A DNA stretch of 64,000 nucleotides from Glaesserella australis. GTDB lineage: Bacteria > Pseudomonadota > Gammaproteobacteria > Enterobacterales > Pasteurellaceae. The stretch lies in NCBI RefSeq assembly GCF_003260095.1, contig NZ_PTPX01000006.1, positions 85,539 through 149,538 on the forward strand, read 5' to 3'. The position numbers and the translations under genes are program-made. The first letter of the stretch is position 1. Every line of letters starts with the position of its first letter. Below the pieces are notes generated by a model. That model saw only the letters and a list, made by a program, of their open reading frames with translations. It ran no database searches and was not told the DNA's origin. Of the stretch, positions 27,187-36,992 are shown in pieces.

Positions 27187-27813
27187 TCAAAGATTGCTCT
27201 CTGAACAAACGATTGTATTTATATCATAAGGATGCAACTTTAGACAGCAAAAATTACGATAAGTTGCATTTTTTAGTGAAATTGCCACACTAGGATTTGG
27301 TAAACGTTCGCCATTGACTTGTGGTTGACTGAATTTAACCTTTAATTCAGGGTTATTTTGCAAAGAAAAGTGCGAATCTATCCGCTTACACCAATCTTCA
27401 ACGCTTTCGTTTTCAAGCATCGGCACGACTAGCTCAATATGCTCCCAGCCTTGTTCTGCATAGATTTTGCCTTTGGGAAAAGGTAACTCAATCACAGAAA
27501 CCTGCTGCCCACAAAAGTTAAGCGGTTGGTTTAAGGTAAATAACCCAATCGGGCGACCATTCACTTCACTCTCTTTCAATAAGGTTGAGCCGTTGAGTAA
27601 CAACGCTCGCCACTGTTCCGCCAGTTCATTGCTGTTCATTCGCACTGCCAGATGATCGATTTGATAACGTGACAAATCGATCTTTGCTATTTCGGCGATT
27701 TGTTGAATTTTCTGCTCAAATACCGCTAGATCGCCAAAACAAGCGGTCAAATTTGTGAAAAAGTTTGCAAATTCGGAGCTTTTATCCGTATTTTTTAGTA
27801 TCATTGCACTCAT
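27187..27813 (-). CDS. yecM: YecM-family VOC-fold protein
   Basis: A 208-residue cytosolic protein of the YecM family (vicinal oxygen chelate fold). [19 protein letters not shown] and the metal-type Glu region [10 protein letters not shown] match the family. E. coli yecM also sits beside argS, as here with divergent orientation, which strengthens the call. Activity is unknown; isomerase or dioxygenase-like metal binding is only inferred from the fold. Two in-frame ATGs (27813, 27801) are possible starts and neither has a strong ribosome binding site. Confidence 0.85.
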   Translation of the reverse strand: MSAMILKNTDKSSEFANFFTNLTACFGDLAVFEQKIQQIAEIAKIDLSRYQIDHLAVRMNSNELAEQWRALLLNGSTLLKESEVNGRPIGLFTLNQPLNFCGQQVSVIELPFPKGKIYAEQGWEHIELVVPMLENESVEDWCKRIDSHFSLQNNPELKVKFSQPQVNGERLPNPSVAISLKNATYRNFCCLKLHPYDINTIVCSESNL

Positions 27814-27840
27814 TTTTTAGGGTTAAAAATAGGTATAAAC

Positions 27841-29568
27841 GTGAATATACAACACATTCTATCGGAAAAAATTAAACAGGCAATGATTGTAGCTGGGGCA
27901 GAGCAAAATGTTGAGCCGTTGGTGCGTCAATCAGGCAAAGTGCAATTTGGCGATTATCAAGCCAACGGCATTATGGGGGCCGCGAAAAAACTTGGCTTAA
28001 ACCCACGCGAATTTGCTCAAAAAGTGTTAGACAATGTTGAATTAGGCGACATTGCCGAGAAGTTAGAAATCGCAGGTCCAGGCTTTATCAATATCTTCTT
28101 AAATCCAGCGTGGTTGGCACAAAATGCAGAAAAAGCGTTAGTTGGCGATAAATTAGGCATTGAATTAAATCAAGCTCAAACGGTGGTAGTCGATTATTCA
28201 TCCCCAAACGTAGCAAAAGAGATGCACGTTGGGCATTTGCGTTCAACCATTATCGGTGACGGCGTGGTGCGTGCGTTGGAATTTTTAGGTAACAAGGTGA
28301 TCCGAGCGAACCACGTTGGCGACTGGGGAACCCAGTTCGGTATGTTGATTGCGTACCTTGAAAAAATGGAAAACGAACACGCTTCGGAAATGGAATTGAG
28401 CGATCTGGAAGCCTTTTACCGTGCAGCAAAAGAGCATTACGACAGCGATGAAGCCTTTGCGGAAAAAGCCCGTAACTATGTGGTGAAATTGCAAAGTGGC
28501 GATGAATACTGTCGCACAATGTGGAAAAAGTTGGTCAATATCACGATGCAACAAAACCAACATAACTACAACCGCTTGAACGTGACCTTAACCGAAAACG
28601 ATGTAATGGGCGAAAGTTTGTACAATCCAATGTTGCCTGAAATCGTGGCGGACTTGAAAGCACAAGGTTTAGCCGTTGAAGACGATGGGGCGTTGGTGGT
28701 TTTCCTTGATGAATTTAAAAACAAAGACGGCGACCCAATGGGCGTGATCGTGCAGAAAAAAGATGGTGGCTTCCTTTACACCACCACTGATATTGCCGCC
28801 GCTAAATATCGCTATGAAACGCTAAAAGCAGATCGTGCGTTGGTTTTCTCCGATACTCGCCAAAGCCAGCATATGCAACAGGCGTGGTTAATTACTCGTA
28901 AAGCAGGCTATGTGCCAGAGAGTTTCAGCCTTGAGCATCACAACTTCGGAATGATGTTAGGTAAGGACGGCAAGCCGTTCAAAACCCGTACGGGTGGCAC
29001 GGTGAAATTAGCCGATTTGTTAGACGAAGCGGTGGAACGTGCAGAAAAATTAATTGCAGAAAAAAATCCAGATCTGACCGCTTGTGAAAAACAAGCGGTG
29101 GTTGAAGCGGTGGCTATCGGGGCGGTGAAATACTCCGATCTCAGCAAAAACCGCACCACTGACTATGTATTTGACTGGGACAATATGTTGAGCTTTGAAG
29201 GCAACACCGCTCCGTATATGCAATATGCTTACACCCGTGTGCGTTCAATCTTCAGCCGAGCAGGGATTGACCCGAACAGCTTAAATGGCGAGATTGTTCT
29301 CACGGAAGAAAAAGAGCGTGCGTTAGCCCTAAAATTGTTGCAGTTTGAAGAAGCGGTAACAGTGGTTGCCAAAGACGGCACGCCACACGTTCTGTGCCAA
29401 TATCTCTATGAACTTGCAGGGGTATTCTCAAGTTTCTATGAAGCCTGCCCGATGTTAAATGCAGAAGAAAGCATTAAACAAAGCCGTTTGAAACTGGCTC
29501 ACCTTACAGCAAAAACCTTACAGCAAGGTTTAGGGTTGTTGGGGATTAAGACAGTAGAGAAAATGTAA
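27841..29568 (+). CDS. argS: Arginyl-tRNA synthetase
   Basis: Class I aminoacyl-tRNA synthetase charging tRNA-Arg, 575 residues. The N-terminal additional domain (residues 1-115) is followed by [23 protein letters not shown] (HIGH motif as HVGH). The KMSKS position appears as FKTRTGG, as is usual for bacterial ArgRS. The DALR anticodon-binding domain ends the chain, with [16 protein letters not shown] before it. Translation starts at GTG 27841. The ORF contains a perfect hairpin made of two opposed uptake signals at 29077-29099. Ends in a bidirectional terminator. Confidence 0.97.
   Translation: MNIQHILSEKIKQAMIVAGAEQNVEPLVRQSGKVQFGDYQANGIMGAAKKLGLNPREFAQKVLDNVELGDIAEKLEIAGPGFINIFLNPAWLAQNAEKALVGDKLGIELNQAQTVVVDYSSPNVAKEMHVGHLRSTIIGDGVVRALEFLGNKVIRANHVGDWGTQFGMLIAYLEKMENEHASEMELSDLEAFYRAAKEHYDSDEAFAEKARNYVVKLQSGDEYCRTMWKKLVNITMQQNQHNYNRLNVTLTENDVMGESLYNPMLPEIVADLKAQGLAVEDDGALVVFLDEFKNKDGDPMGVIVQKKDGGFLYTTTDIAAAKYRYETLKADRALVFSDTRQSQHMQQAWLITRKAGYVPESFSLEHHNFGMMLGKDGKPFKTRTGGTVKLADLLDEAVERAEKLIAEKNPDLTACEKQAVVEAVAIGAVKYSDLSKNRTTDYVFDWDNMLSFEGNTAPYMQYAYTRVRSIFSRAGIDPNSLNGEIVLTEEKERALALKLLQFEEAVTVVAKDGTPHVLCQYLYELAGVFSSFYEACPMLNAEESIKQSRLKLAHLTAKTLQQGLGLLGIKTVEKM
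29077..29099. repeat. Intragenic inverted pair of uptake signals in argS
   Basis: ACCGCTTGT, five bases, then ACAAGCGGT: two exact opposed cores form a 9-bp hairpin within the argS coding sequence, where they encode TACEKQAV. Confidence 0.9.
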
Positions 29569-29569
29569 A

Positions 29570-29599
29570 AAATAGCCCTTCCAACTGGAAGGGCTATTT
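29570..29599. terminator. Bidirectional terminator between argS and rpoH
   Basis: AAATAGCCCTTCC and GGAAGGGCTATTT pair around AACT; the argS stop lies just before and the rpoH stop just after. Confidence 0.92.
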
Positions 29600-29600
29600 G

Positions 29601-30557
29601 CTATTCAAGCGTGATTGCATCTTTAATTTTCTTCAATGCTTGATTTTCAAGCTGACGTACCCGCTCGGCAGAAATATTATATTTAGCCGCTAGCTCATGT
29701 AAGGTGGCTTTGTTTTCATCAAGCCAACGGGTTTTGATAATGTCTTGGCTACGTTCATCAAGCTGTGCCAATGCATAAGCAAGTTGTGCTGTTGCTTGCC
29801 CGTTATGTTCTTCATCTTCTAATTCATCGGCAAAATTCGATCTATCATCTTCAATATACATTGATGGAACATAAGCTTCATCACTGTCTTCACCGACAGG
29901 CAAATCAAAGCCCATATCTTGCCCAGTCATACGAGATTCCATCTCTTTTACATCTTCAGGCGAAACACCCAGTTCTTCTGCCACTTTTTGAATTTCTTCT
30001 TCATTAAACCACGCCAAACGCTGTTTATTTTTGCGTAGATTAAAGAACAGTTTACGTTGTGCTTTCGTCGTGGCAACTTTCACGATACGCCAATTTTTTA
30101 ATACATATTCGTGAATTTCAGCTTTCACCCAATGCACTGCAAAGGAAACTAAACGCACCCCCACTTCAGGATTAAACCGTTTTACCGCTTTCATTAAGCC
30201 AATGTTACCTTCCTGAATCAGATCTGCCAATGGTAAGCCGTAGCCCATATAACCACGTGCAATATGTACCACAAAACGTAGGTGCGACATAATGAGCTGT
30301 TTTGCTGCATCTAAATCTTCATCATAATAAAAACGTTCAGCAAGTTCTTTTTCTTGTTCCGCAGTCAAAATTGGATATTGATTCGCCATACGAATATAGC
30401 TATCAAGACTACCTCCCTGCGGAATAAGCATATTATTTGCTAAAGCTGGGTGGGTCGCTTCATCATTAGTATCAATTAATTCAACTTCTTCAGGCTCTAT
30501 AATTTCAGCATCTTCGATATCTGTATCGTCAAAATCTGCGTTAGGATATTTATTCAT
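29601..30557 (-). CDS. rpoH: Heat-shock sigma factor sigma-32
   Basis: Directs RNA polymerase to heat-shock promoters such as groE and hslO (candidates for both lie in this window). Region 2 reads [36 protein letters not shown] (positions 84-119), the RpoH box [10 protein letters not shown] follows, and region 4 has DERSQDII and [16 protein letters not shown]. At 318 residues it is longer than the ~284 usual. The extra ~42 N-terminal residues are very acidic and come from the ATG at 30557, which has TGAGAAAAGA upstream. An internal Met43 would give the normal length. Confidence 0.95.
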   Translation of the reverse strand: MNKYPNADFDDTDIEDAEIIEPEEVELIDTNDEATHPALANNMLIPQGGSLDSYIRMANQYPILTAEQEKELAERFYYDEDLDAAKQLIMSHLRFVVHIARGYMGYGLPLADLIQEGNIGLMKAVKRFNPEVGVRLVSFAVHWVKAEIHEYVLKNWRIVKVATTKAQRKLFFNLRKNKQRLAWFNEEEIQKVAEELGVSPEDVKEMESRMTGQDMGFDLPVGEDSDEAYVPSMYIEDDRSNFADELEDEEHNGQATAQLAYALAQLDERSQDIIKTRWLDENKATLHELAAKYNISAERVRQLENQALKKIKDAITLE

Positions 30558-30663
30558 TCTTTTCTCACATTTAAAAACAGTTTGGGTATGAAACTGTAAA
30601 AAATCCCTAAGATCTTACCGCTTTCTCGACAGATCACCAAATCATTTAGTGATTTAATAAAAA

Positions 30664-30686
30664 AACCGAGCTCATTGGGCTCGGTT
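30664..30686 (-). terminator. Terminator of the OPA transporter gene
   Basis: AACCGAGC and GCTCGGTT hairpin; on the minus strand it is followed by seven T residues, upstream of rpoH. Confidence 0.9.
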
Positions 30687-30705
30687 CTCTCATTAAAATA
30701 AGCAT

Positions 30706-32043
30706 TTAGGCTTTAATCGTTTTCTCTTCATGTTTTGCCAATATTAAATAACCAATAGCAGAAAAGGCAGATAGTGCTGCAATAACAACATAAGACCAGA
30801 ACCAACCAAATCCATCTGCCATTAATGGCATAATCCAGTTCGCCCCCATATTTCCAATCAGATAAGCAGTTACGCCAACAAAACCAATTGCTGTACCGGC
30901 TACATTTAGTGGAACAAAGTTGATTGTTAAAATATTCACAATGAGTTGCGGACCATAAATTAATGCACCGAGAATGCCACAAATTACAAGCAGTAAGGCA
31001 TAATTTGATGGGCCTGAAACTGCAACATACTCATAAGCAAATACGATACCTACCATAATGAATAGGCCGATAGCGCCCATTTTTGCCATTTTATTTGGAT
31101 ATTTAACCGCTAGCCATGCAAAAACTAATGAGCCTGGAATCGCAACCCACTCTAAGACAGAAATAGCCATGTGAGCTTCAGCATCACCAAGATGTGCAAC
31201 TTCATGCAGATAAATTGGCATCCAATCTTCAATACCAAACCGAATAAAGTAGAGTGCGACATTAACTGCTGCGACTAAGAGCAATGCAGGATTTAAAAAT
31301 ACATATTTCCAAATCAATTGCCAATATGTTAGTGTGCTTTTCTCTTCTTCTGTTGCCACATTGGATTCACCTGCATCACCATACATTGTTCTTAATGAAT
31401 CTAGCCCTTCAGCTTCAGGATTATCACCACCATATTTCCAACAAAATAGTGCAAACAATAATACTAAAACGCCCGGAACTAAGAATGCCATAAAGATATC
31501 GCCTGTCGCAGGTACAATAAAACCCATCGTCGTCATGGTCGCAATTGCCATTGGTAATAATGCAGAACCCATGTTTTGAGAAATATTCCAACCTGCAATT
31601 GCTGCACCACGAGTTTTATTTGGATAGTAATTCGCAATCATATTTTGAGAAGCAGGAGCTAAAGCACCTTGCACAACACCACAAAGAATCAGCAATACAG
31701 AAAGTAAAATAATAGATGTATGCGAAATACCAATAATGATACAAATAGCGGCACTCGCAGCTAAACAGATAGAGAATAATTTACGCAAATCTACGCGGTC
31801 GCCTAATGCCCCCATGTAAAATTTTGCTAAACCATAAGAAATGGTTAGACAAGATAATAGCATTGCAATATCTGCTTTGTCCCAGCCATTTGTTACCATA
31901 ATAGACTTTGACATTAACTTAAAGTTATTTCGCACAAGGTAAGCACAGACATAACCTAAAAATGCCACGATAAAAATCATTTTCTGACGTTTTAAAAATG
32001 TCAGAAATTTTTCAGGTTCTTTTTGAGCATAATCGAAAGACAT
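30706..32043 (-). CDS. OPA-family organophosphate:phosphate antiporter (UhpT/GlpT/PgtP type)
   Basis: A 445-residue MFS transporter with 12 predicted membrane helices. The N-terminal YVCAYLVRNNFKLMSKS matches the R-K/N-F signature of organophosphate antiporters. SYGLAKFYMGALGDR is the MFS motif, and GAAIAGWNISQNMGSALLP and FGIEDWMPIYL follow. WKYGGDNPEAEGL and the FIRFGIEDW segment remind me more of UhpT than of GlpT, but the substrate (hexose phosphate, glycerol 3-phosphate or phosphoglycerate) is not certain. AAGGAGTCGATT sets the start at 32043. No uhpABC sensor genes are adjacent. Confidence 0.82.
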   Translation of the reverse strand: MSFDYAQKEPEKFLTFLKRQKMIFIVAFLGYVCAYLVRNNFKLMSKSIMVTNGWDKADIAMLLSCLTISYGLAKFYMGALGDRVDLRKLFSICLAASAAICIIIGISHTSIILLSVLLILCGVVQGALAPASQNMIANYYPNKTRGAAIAGWNISQNMGSALLPMAIATMTTMGFIVPATGDIFMAFLVPGVLVLLFALFCWKYGGDNPEAEGLDSLRTMYGDAGESNVATEEEKSTLTYWQLIWKYVFLNPALLLVAAVNVALYFIRFGIEDWMPIYLHEVAHLGDAEAHMAISVLEWVAIPGSLVFAWLAVKYPNKMAKMGAIGLFIMVGIVFAYEYVAVSGPSNYALLLVICGILGALIYGPQLIVNILTINFVPLNVAGTAIGFVGVTAYLIGNMGANWIMPLMADGFGWFWSYVVIAALSAFSAIGYLILAKHEEKTIKA

Positions 32044-32244
32044 AATCGACTCCTTATTCATAAAAAAACATCATTATTCGTGATACATTTTATTTAACTT
32101 GATGATAAATAAGTCGAATAAAACGAAATTTATATTATGTAAAGTATTCGTAATTTACCATCTTTTTATTTTCAAAATCGAAACTAATTTGTAGTTATGT
32201 GAGCCACTTCAAAAAATGAATTGATAAAAAGTAGGTAAAACGTT

Positions 32245-32273
32245 TTGCAAATCTCGCAACTTTCCTTTACAAT
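32245..32273 (+). promoter_or_regulatory. ssrA promoter
   Basis: TTGCAA (32245-32250), 17 bp, TACAAT (32268-32273), ending 12 bp before the mature tmRNA 5' end. Confidence 0.7.
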
Positions 32274-32285
32274 CGCCCAACTTTT

Positions 32286-32650
32286 GGGGCTGATTCAGGA
32301 TTCGACGGGATTAGCGAAGTCCAAGGTGCACGTCGAGGTGCGGTAGGCCTCGTAAACAAACCGCAAAAAATAGTCGCAAACGACGAACAATACGCTTTAG
32401 CAGCTTAATAACCTGCTCATAGCCTTATCGCCTCAGCTTCCGCTCGTAAGACGAGGAGTCCGATAAGTCACCCAAAACGAGATCGTGTGGACGCTTACGC
32501 TTGGAGATCGAAGCACTAAATTAAATCAAGCTAGCTTATTCTTTGCGTGTCTGTCCGCTGGGGGTAAGCGAAATCAAAGACGAGACTAAACGTGTAGTGC
32601 TGAAGATGGAGTAATTTCGGACGGGGGTTCAAATCCCCCCAGCTCCACCA
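32286..32650 (+). ncRNA. ssrA: tmRNA
   Basis: 365 nt, from GGGGCTGATTCAGGATTCGA to GGTTCAAATCCCCCCAGCTC plus encoded CCA; these ends pair as the tRNA-like domain. The tag frame at 32376-32408 reads ANDEQYALAA then stop, the tag known from Haemophilus-type bacteria. Four pseudoknots should fill the middle. It frees stalled ribosomes together with SmpB and marks the peptide for proteolysis. Confidence 0.98.
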
Positions 32651-32684
32651 AATCGAAATAAACCAACGTAAATAGACGTAACAC

Positions 32685-32718
32685 AAAGCCTTGAACACCA
32701 ACGATTCAAGGCTTTTTT
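32685..32718 (+). terminator. ssrA terminator
   Basis: AAAGCCTTGAA and TTCAAGGCTTT hairpin with T-run, 35 bp after the tmRNA. Confidence 0.9.
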
Positions 32719-32719
32719 A

Positions 32720-32851
32720 TTAACACTAATTGAGAACTACGAAAGCAAGCATTTCCGTATTGAATTGCCTGATCCGATTGAAGTGATTAAATTGGAACAA
32801 GACGGCTTATCCATTAAAGGTTTAGATGGCATCTTTGGAAAATCTAATTGA
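32720..32851 (+). pseudogene. HigA-type antitoxin remnant
   Basis: An open stretch without a start codon encodes LIENYESKHFRIELPDPIEV followed by IKLEQDGLSIKGLDGIFG and a stop. This resembles the middle of HigA-like antitoxins, whose usual form is YE.KHYPI..PDPIEAIKFRMEQ.GL. Two or three residues are missing after IK, and the helix-turn-helix half and the toxin gene are absent. The 3' side of ssrA is a common integration site, so this is probably debris of a former insertion. The rest of the 358-bp gap to pgi holds only terminators. Confidence 0.6.
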
Positions 32852-32958
32852 GTGTATAAGATATCGCCTTTTCATTTTCACCATAACCTATTTATGCACA
32901 TCGCCAAATATTTACTAGCAAACAAATTATAGATAGATTCTGTCTATTTATAATAAAA

Positions 32959-32988
32959 AAGGAGTAATGAAAATATTCATTACTCCTT
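32959..32988 (-). terminator. pgi terminator
   Basis: AAGGAGTAATGAA with TTCATTACTCCTT pairs perfectly; on the minus strand a run of six T residues follows. Confidence 0.92.
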
Positions 32989-33009
32989 GTCTATTATGCT
33001 ACTAAAGCT

Positions 33010-34650
33010 TTATTTCCAAGCTTTAAATTGATTAATCAGCCCGTTCGTTGAACTATCATGGCTTGTGATTTTTTCATCATTTTCCAATTCAGGTAAGATG
33101 CGGTTTGCAAGTTGTTTACCTAATTCTACGCCCCATTGGTCAAAGCTATAGATGTTGAAAATAACGCCTTGAACAAAGATTTTATGTTCATACATGGCAA
33201 TCAATGCACCTAATGTAAATGGTGTGATTTTTTGTACTAAAATCGAGTTCGTTGGCTTGTTACCTGTAAACACTTTGAATGGCACAATTTCTGCAACATC
33301 TTCTAAAGATCTACCCGCTTGTAAAAACTCTTGTTCCACCACTTCTTGTGATTTACCAAAGGCAAGAGCTTCAGTTTGTGCAAAGAAGTTAGAAAGCAGT
33401 TTAGCATGATGATCTGCAAGTGGATTATGCGTTTGAGCTGGCGCAATAAAGTCACAAGGAATTAATTTTGTGCCTTGGTGAATTAATTGGTAGAAAGCAT
33501 GCTGACCGTTTGTTCCCGGTTCACCCCAAATAATTGGACCTGTTTGATAATTTACTGCTTTGCCATCACGTCCTACAAATTTGCCATTCGATTCCATATT
33601 ACCTTGTTGGAAATACGCAGCGAAACGATGCATATATTGGTCATAAGGTAAAATTGCTTCCGATTCTGCACCTAGGAAGTTGTTATTCCAAATTCCCACC
33701 AATGCTAACGTTAATGGAATATTCTCTTCTGCAGAAGCATTTAAGAAATGTTTGTCCATTGCATGTGCGCCTTCAAGCAACTGCTCGAAGTTCTCAAAAC
33801 CTAAAGAGAGCGCAATAGAAAGTCCGATGGCAGACCAAAGAGAATAGCGACCGCCAACCCAATCCCAAAACTCAAACATATTCGCGGTATCAATACCAAA
33901 TTTTGACACTTCTTTTGCATTGGTAGAAAGTGCGACGAAATGTTTTGCTACCGCAGCATCATCTTTTGCCGCCGCCAATAACCAATCACGAGCAGAATGT
34001 GCGTTAGTCATGGTTTCTTGTGTTGTAAAGGTTTTAGATGCAACTAAAAATAACGTCGTTTCTGGGTTAGTTTTACGCAATGTTTCTGCCATGTGAGTTC
34101 CATCCACGTTAGAAACAAAATGCATATTAAGGTGATTTTTATATGGTCGTAATGCTTCAGTTACCATATAAGGTCCTAAATCAGAACCGCCGATACCAAT
34201 ATTCACTACATCGGTAATCGCTTTGCCTGTATAACCTTTCCATTCGCCTGAAATCACACGCTCACAGAAACCTTTCATTTTCTCTAGCACTGCATTCACT
34301 TCAGGCATCACATCTTTGCCATCCACTTCAACCGGAGTATTTGAACGGTTACGTAAAGCGGTATGAAGTACCGCACGATTTTCAGTACGATTGATTTTTG
34401 CACCGCTAAACATTGCATAAGTTGCCGATTTAACTTGGCATTCATCGGCTAGTTGACGTAAAAGTGAAAGGGTTTGTTCATTGATCGCATTTTTAGAAAA
34501 ATCTACAAGGATTTGATCTTCAAATCGTAGTGAATATTTATCAAAACGGGCTGAATCTTCCTTGAAAAGTTGTGGAATTGTTAAATTTTCCGTCTTATGC
34601 TGTTCTAAAGCATTCCATGCGAAAGTTTGCGTCGGATTGATTTTTTGCAT
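33010..34650 (-). CDS. pgi: Glucose-6-phosphate isomerase
   Basis: Interconverts glucose 6-phosphate and fructose 6-phosphate in glycolysis. 546 residues. Signatures are [27 protein letters not shown], the [15 protein letters not shown] block, and the catalytic Glu/His region in GNMESNGKF and [23 protein letters not shown] closes the family pattern. Monocistronic, or shared with ubiK 23 bp upstream. The ribosome binding site AAGGGGATACTTA precedes the ATG. Confidence 0.97.
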   Translation of the reverse strand: MQKINPTQTFAWNALEQHKTENLTIPQLFKEDSARFDKYSLRFEDQILVDFSKNAINEQTLSLLRQLADECQVKSATYAMFSGAKINRTENRAVLHTALRNRSNTPVEVDGKDVMPEVNAVLEKMKGFCERVISGEWKGYTGKAITDVVNIGIGGSDLGPYMVTEALRPYKNHLNMHFVSNVDGTHMAETLRKTNPETTLFLVASKTFTTQETMTNAHSARDWLLAAAKDDAAVAKHFVALSTNAKEVSKFGIDTANMFEFWDWVGGRYSLWSAIGLSIALSLGFENFEQLLEGAHAMDKHFLNASAEENIPLTLALVGIWNNNFLGAESEAILPYDQYMHRFAAYFQQGNMESNGKFVGRDGKAVNYQTGPIIWGEPGTNGQHAFYQLIHQGTKLIPCDFIAPAQTHNPLADHHAKLLSNFFAQTEALAFGKSQEVVEQEFLQAGRSLEDVAEIVPFKVFTGNKPTNSILVQKITPFTLGALIAMYEHKIFVQGVIFNIYSFDQWGVELGKQLANRILPELENDEKITSHDSSTNGLINQFKAWK

Positions 34651-34673
34651 TAAGTATCCCCTTGAATTTAATT

Positions 34674-34928
34674 TTAAGATTCTGTTGATGATTTTGTACT
34701 TAACTCATCTAAGCGTTTTTCTAATTCGTTGAGTTTTTCACGAGTACGAAGCAAAACTTGAGACTGTACATCAAACTCTTCACGGGTGACGATGTCAAGT
34801 TTGGCAAGTTGAGCTTGTAAAATTTGTTTAAATTTCTCTTCTAAATCATTACCGACATTTTTCAAACTTTGTGGTAATGCATTATGAAGTTGCTGTGCGA
34901 TAGATTCTAAATTTTTTGGATTAAGCAT
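34674..34928 (-). CDS. ubiK: Ubiquinone biosynthesis accessory factor (YqiC/BMFP family)
   Basis: An 84-residue protein of the BMFP family. An amphipathic N-terminal half ([26 protein letters not shown]) is followed by a coiled coil ([30 protein letters not shown]) that trimerises. UbiK assists the late hydroxylation steps of ubiquinone synthesis together with UbiJ; membrane-fusogenic activity has also been described for this family. CAGGAGAAAACG gives a strong start. It lies 23 bp upstream of pgi on the same strand, so the two may be cotranscribed. Confidence 0.88.
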   Translation of the reverse strand: MLNPKNLESIAQQLHNALPQSLKNVGNDLEEKFKQILQAQLAKLDIVTREEFDVQSQVLLRTREKLNELEKRLDELSTKSSTES

Positions 34929-35047
34929 CGTTTTCTCCTGATAAATTGAATGTTAATTTTAAAGAATTTCTCAAGAGATAAAAAGAAAAAGTACTGATGA
35001 AGAATGAAAATTAAGGATTATTTTGATCTAAGGAAAATAAAAAGAGA

Positions 35048-35122
35048 TGGCTGGGGTACTAGGATTCGAACCTAGGAATGCTGGGATCAAAACCCAGTGC
35101 CTTACCGCTTGGCGATACCCCA
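35048..35122 (-). tRNA. tRNA-Gln (UUG anticodon), copy 1
   Basis: Minus-strand TGGGGTATCGCCAAGCGGTA to TACCCCA-GCCA, 75 nt with encoded CCA. The anticodon loop TTTTGAT gives TTG. Last gene of a Met-Leu-Gln-Gln tRNA unit. Confidence 0.97.
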
Positions 35123-35170
35123 AAAGAAAAAAACTAACTTTCGTTAGTTCATTTAGATTTGGAAATAAGA

Positions 35171-35245
35171 TGGCTGGAGTACTAGGATTCGAACCTAGGA
35201 ATGCTGGGATCAAAACCCAGTGCCTTACCGCTTGGCGATACTCCA
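35171..35245 (-). tRNA. tRNA-Gln (UUG anticodon), copy 2
   Basis: Same as the first copy except that the acceptor stem reads TGGAGTA/TACTCCA instead of TGGGGTA/TACCCCA, a paired change that keeps the stem intact. 75 nt with encoded CCA. Confidence 0.97.
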
Positions 35246-35269
35246 GTCGTTTTATTTGCAAGCTTCAAA

Positions 35270-35354
35270 TGGTGCGGGACGAGGGACTTGAACCCACACA
35301 CCTCTCGGCGCCAGAACCTAAATCTGGTGCGTCTACCAATTTCGCCAGTCCCGC
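35270..35354 (-). tRNA. tRNA-Leu (UAG anticodon)
   Basis: Minus strand GCGGGACTGGCGAAATTGGT to GTCCCGC-ACCA. The anticodon loop TTTAGGT gives TAG. The extra-long variable arm of leucine tRNAs is present. Confidence 0.97.
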
Positions 35355-35357
35355 AAA

Positions 35358-35434
35358 TGGTGGCTACAACGAGATTCGAACTTGTGACCCCAACATTATG
35401 AGTGTTGTGCTCTAACCAGCTGAGCTATGTAGCC
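35358..35434 (-). tRNA. tRNA-Met, elongator (CAU anticodon)
   Basis: Minus strand GGCTACATAGCTCAGCTGGT to TGTAGCC-ACCA. The anticodon loop CTCATAA gives CAT. The A-U-rich acceptor end and lack of the initiator C1-A72 mismatch mark it as elongator. First gene of the four-tRNA unit, like E. coli metT-leuW-glnU-glnW. Confidence 0.96.
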
Positions 35435-35466
35435 ATTTGCGTCACCATATCGGCTTTGCGGGGCGT

Positions 35467-35495
35467 ATTATGCTGATTTAGAGCTATCTCGTCAA
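35467..35495 (-). promoter_or_regulatory. Promoter of the Met-Leu-Gln-Gln tRNA operon
   Basis: Minus strand TTGACG (35495-35490), 17 bp, CATAAT (35472-35467), then a GC-rich discriminator ACGCCCCGC as in stringently controlled stable-RNA promoters. Confidence 0.78.
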
Positions 35496-35615
35496 ATACT
35501 TTTTTGAAAAAAGTAATTTTTTCTGCTTGTTTGACTAGAGATTCGGCAAATTGTTAGAAAAAACATCAATAACTTTTAAAATTCGCTTATTTTATAGTAA
35601 GTTATAAATCTTCTT

Positions 35616-36434
35616 TTAGGATTCCATTTCTTTCTTCAAAGTAGCTAATACCGATTCTATATTAGGTAATTCACCTTCCCATAATTTAAAAGCGTAGGCA
35701 GCTTGCCCAACTAACATACCTAGACCATCTTGGCATTGTGTTGCACCTTGAGAACGTGCATAGTTGAGAAATGGTGTTTGCATGTTGGGAGCATACTGCA
35801 TATCGTAAAGTTTAGCTTGGATAAGCATTTTCTTTGGCAATTCAACACATTTTCCTTGTAAACCCAAAGACGTTGCATTGATGATAAGATCGAAAGATTG
35901 CTCTGCCATATTATCTAAATAAGCGGTCTGAATTGTGCCAAATTTTGCAAATTTTTCCGCTAAACTCACCGCTTTCTCCAACGTTCGATTATAAATCGTG
36001 ATCTGCTGTTGAGCTTGTAATAGTGGATAAAGTACGCCTTTTGTTGCACCACCTGCGCCTAGAATCAGTACTCGTTGATTTGGCTTTAGCCAGCCAAGTC
36101 GATCCAAATCAGAGACTAAACCTACACCATCGGTATTATCTGCATATAAACGCCCATCATCTAAACGTTTAAGCGTATTACACGCTTCCGCTTGTAAGCA
36201 ACCTTCGCTATATACATCGGCTAAGGCAAAAGCTCGTTCTTTAAATGGTGCGGTGATATTTCCCCCTTTTGCACCATCGGCAAAGAACTGCTGTAGTTGA
36301 CTTTCAAACTGCTGTTCATCGCCCAATTTAGCCACATAAGAGATTGATTTGCCAGTTTGTTCGCCAAAAAGTGTATGAATACGGGGAGATTTACTTTGTG
36401 AAATCGGGTTTCCCCAAACGGCGTAGTGGTTCAT
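35616..36434 (-). CDS. aroE: Shikimate dehydrogenase
   Basis: Reduces 3-dehydroshikimate to shikimate with NADPH. 272 residues. The substrate site VWGNPISQSKSPRIH starts the chain, GGNITAPFKERAF has the catalytic Lys, and NTDGVGL its partner Asp. The NADP motif VLILGAGGATKGVL and GLGMLVGQAAYAF follow. Downstream of tsaC by 3 bp. The order yrdD-tsaC-aroE is also found in E. coli. This pathway feeds the chorismate used by the trp and pab genes in the window. Confidence 0.97.
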   Translation of the reverse strand: MNHYAVWGNPISQSKSPRIHTLFGEQTGKSISYVAKLGDEQQFESQLQQFFADGAKGGNITAPFKERAFALADVYSEGCLQAEACNTLKRLDDGRLYADNTDGVGLVSDLDRLGWLKPNQRVLILGAGGATKGVLYPLLQAQQQITIYNRTLEKAVSLAEKFAKFGTIQTAYLDNMAEQSFDLIINATSLGLQGKCVELPKKMLIQAKLYDMQYAPNMQTPFLNYARSQGATQCQDGLGMLVGQAAYAFKLWEGELPNIESVLATLKKEMES

Positions 36435-36437
36435 TGT

Positions 36438-36992
36438 TTATCCTTGTCTAAAAATATGCTGGCTAAATATATCACGAATTTCGGATGGATTTTGCTTTCC
36501 ACCTGTGGCTTGATCTAATACAGGGAAATCTTCACCAAATTGTTGACGAACTTCGTCGGCAGTTCGACAGGGCGGTAAACTCGTTAAATTTGCACTTGTT
36601 GATGTCAATGCAAATCCCGTAGCGGAGCAAAGTTCAGCAACAGCTGGCACTTGGCATAATCGAACCGCAATCGTCTCAAACTGCCCCTTTAAATAACGTG
36701 GTACGCTTTCCTTTGCAGGCATTACCCAAGTTATCGCTTGTTCGCCAACAGTTTCAAAACGTTGCCATTCACATTCAGTTAAACGGTTTTCATCAATATA
36801 AGGCAAGAGCAATTCGCTTTTATGTGCAATTAAAATCAGCCCTTTCTCTTCAGGGCGATTTTTCAATTTCAGCAGAGATCTGACCGCTTGTTCAGATTGT
36901 GGATTACAACCCAATCCAAATACAGCTTCTGTCGGATAAGCAATCACTTGATTTTGTTTGAGTTTTTCAACAATTTGATTAAAAGAAGACAT
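36438..36992 (-). CDS. tsaC: Threonylcarbamoyl-AMP synthase
   Basis: Makes threonylcarbamoyl-AMP from threonine, bicarbonate and ATP for the t6A37 modification of ANN-decoding tRNAs. 184 residues of the YrdC fold. AYPTEAVFGLGCNP at the start, LKNRPEEKGLILI with the conserved KxR, and TSTSANLTSLPPC near the end are the binding residues. It lacks the Sua5 C-terminal domain, as in enteric TsaC. Its ATG overlaps the yrdD stop, so translation is coupled. Confidence 0.94.
   Translation of the reverse strand: MSSFNQIVEKLKQNQVIAYPTEAVFGLGCNPQSEQAVRSLLKLKNRPEEKGLILIAHKSELLLPYIDENRLTECEWQRFETVGEQAITWVMPAKESVPRYLKGQFETIAVRLCQVPAVAELCSATGFALTSTSANLTSLPPCRTADEVRQQFGEDFPVLDQATGGKQNPSEIRDIFSQHIFRQG

Noticed and set aside
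35047..35415. Repetitive open frame (VLGFEPRNAGIKTQ twice) across 35.05-35.4 kb
   Set aside because: It is the antisense translation of two tRNA-Gln genes plus tRNA-Leu and tRNA-Met.
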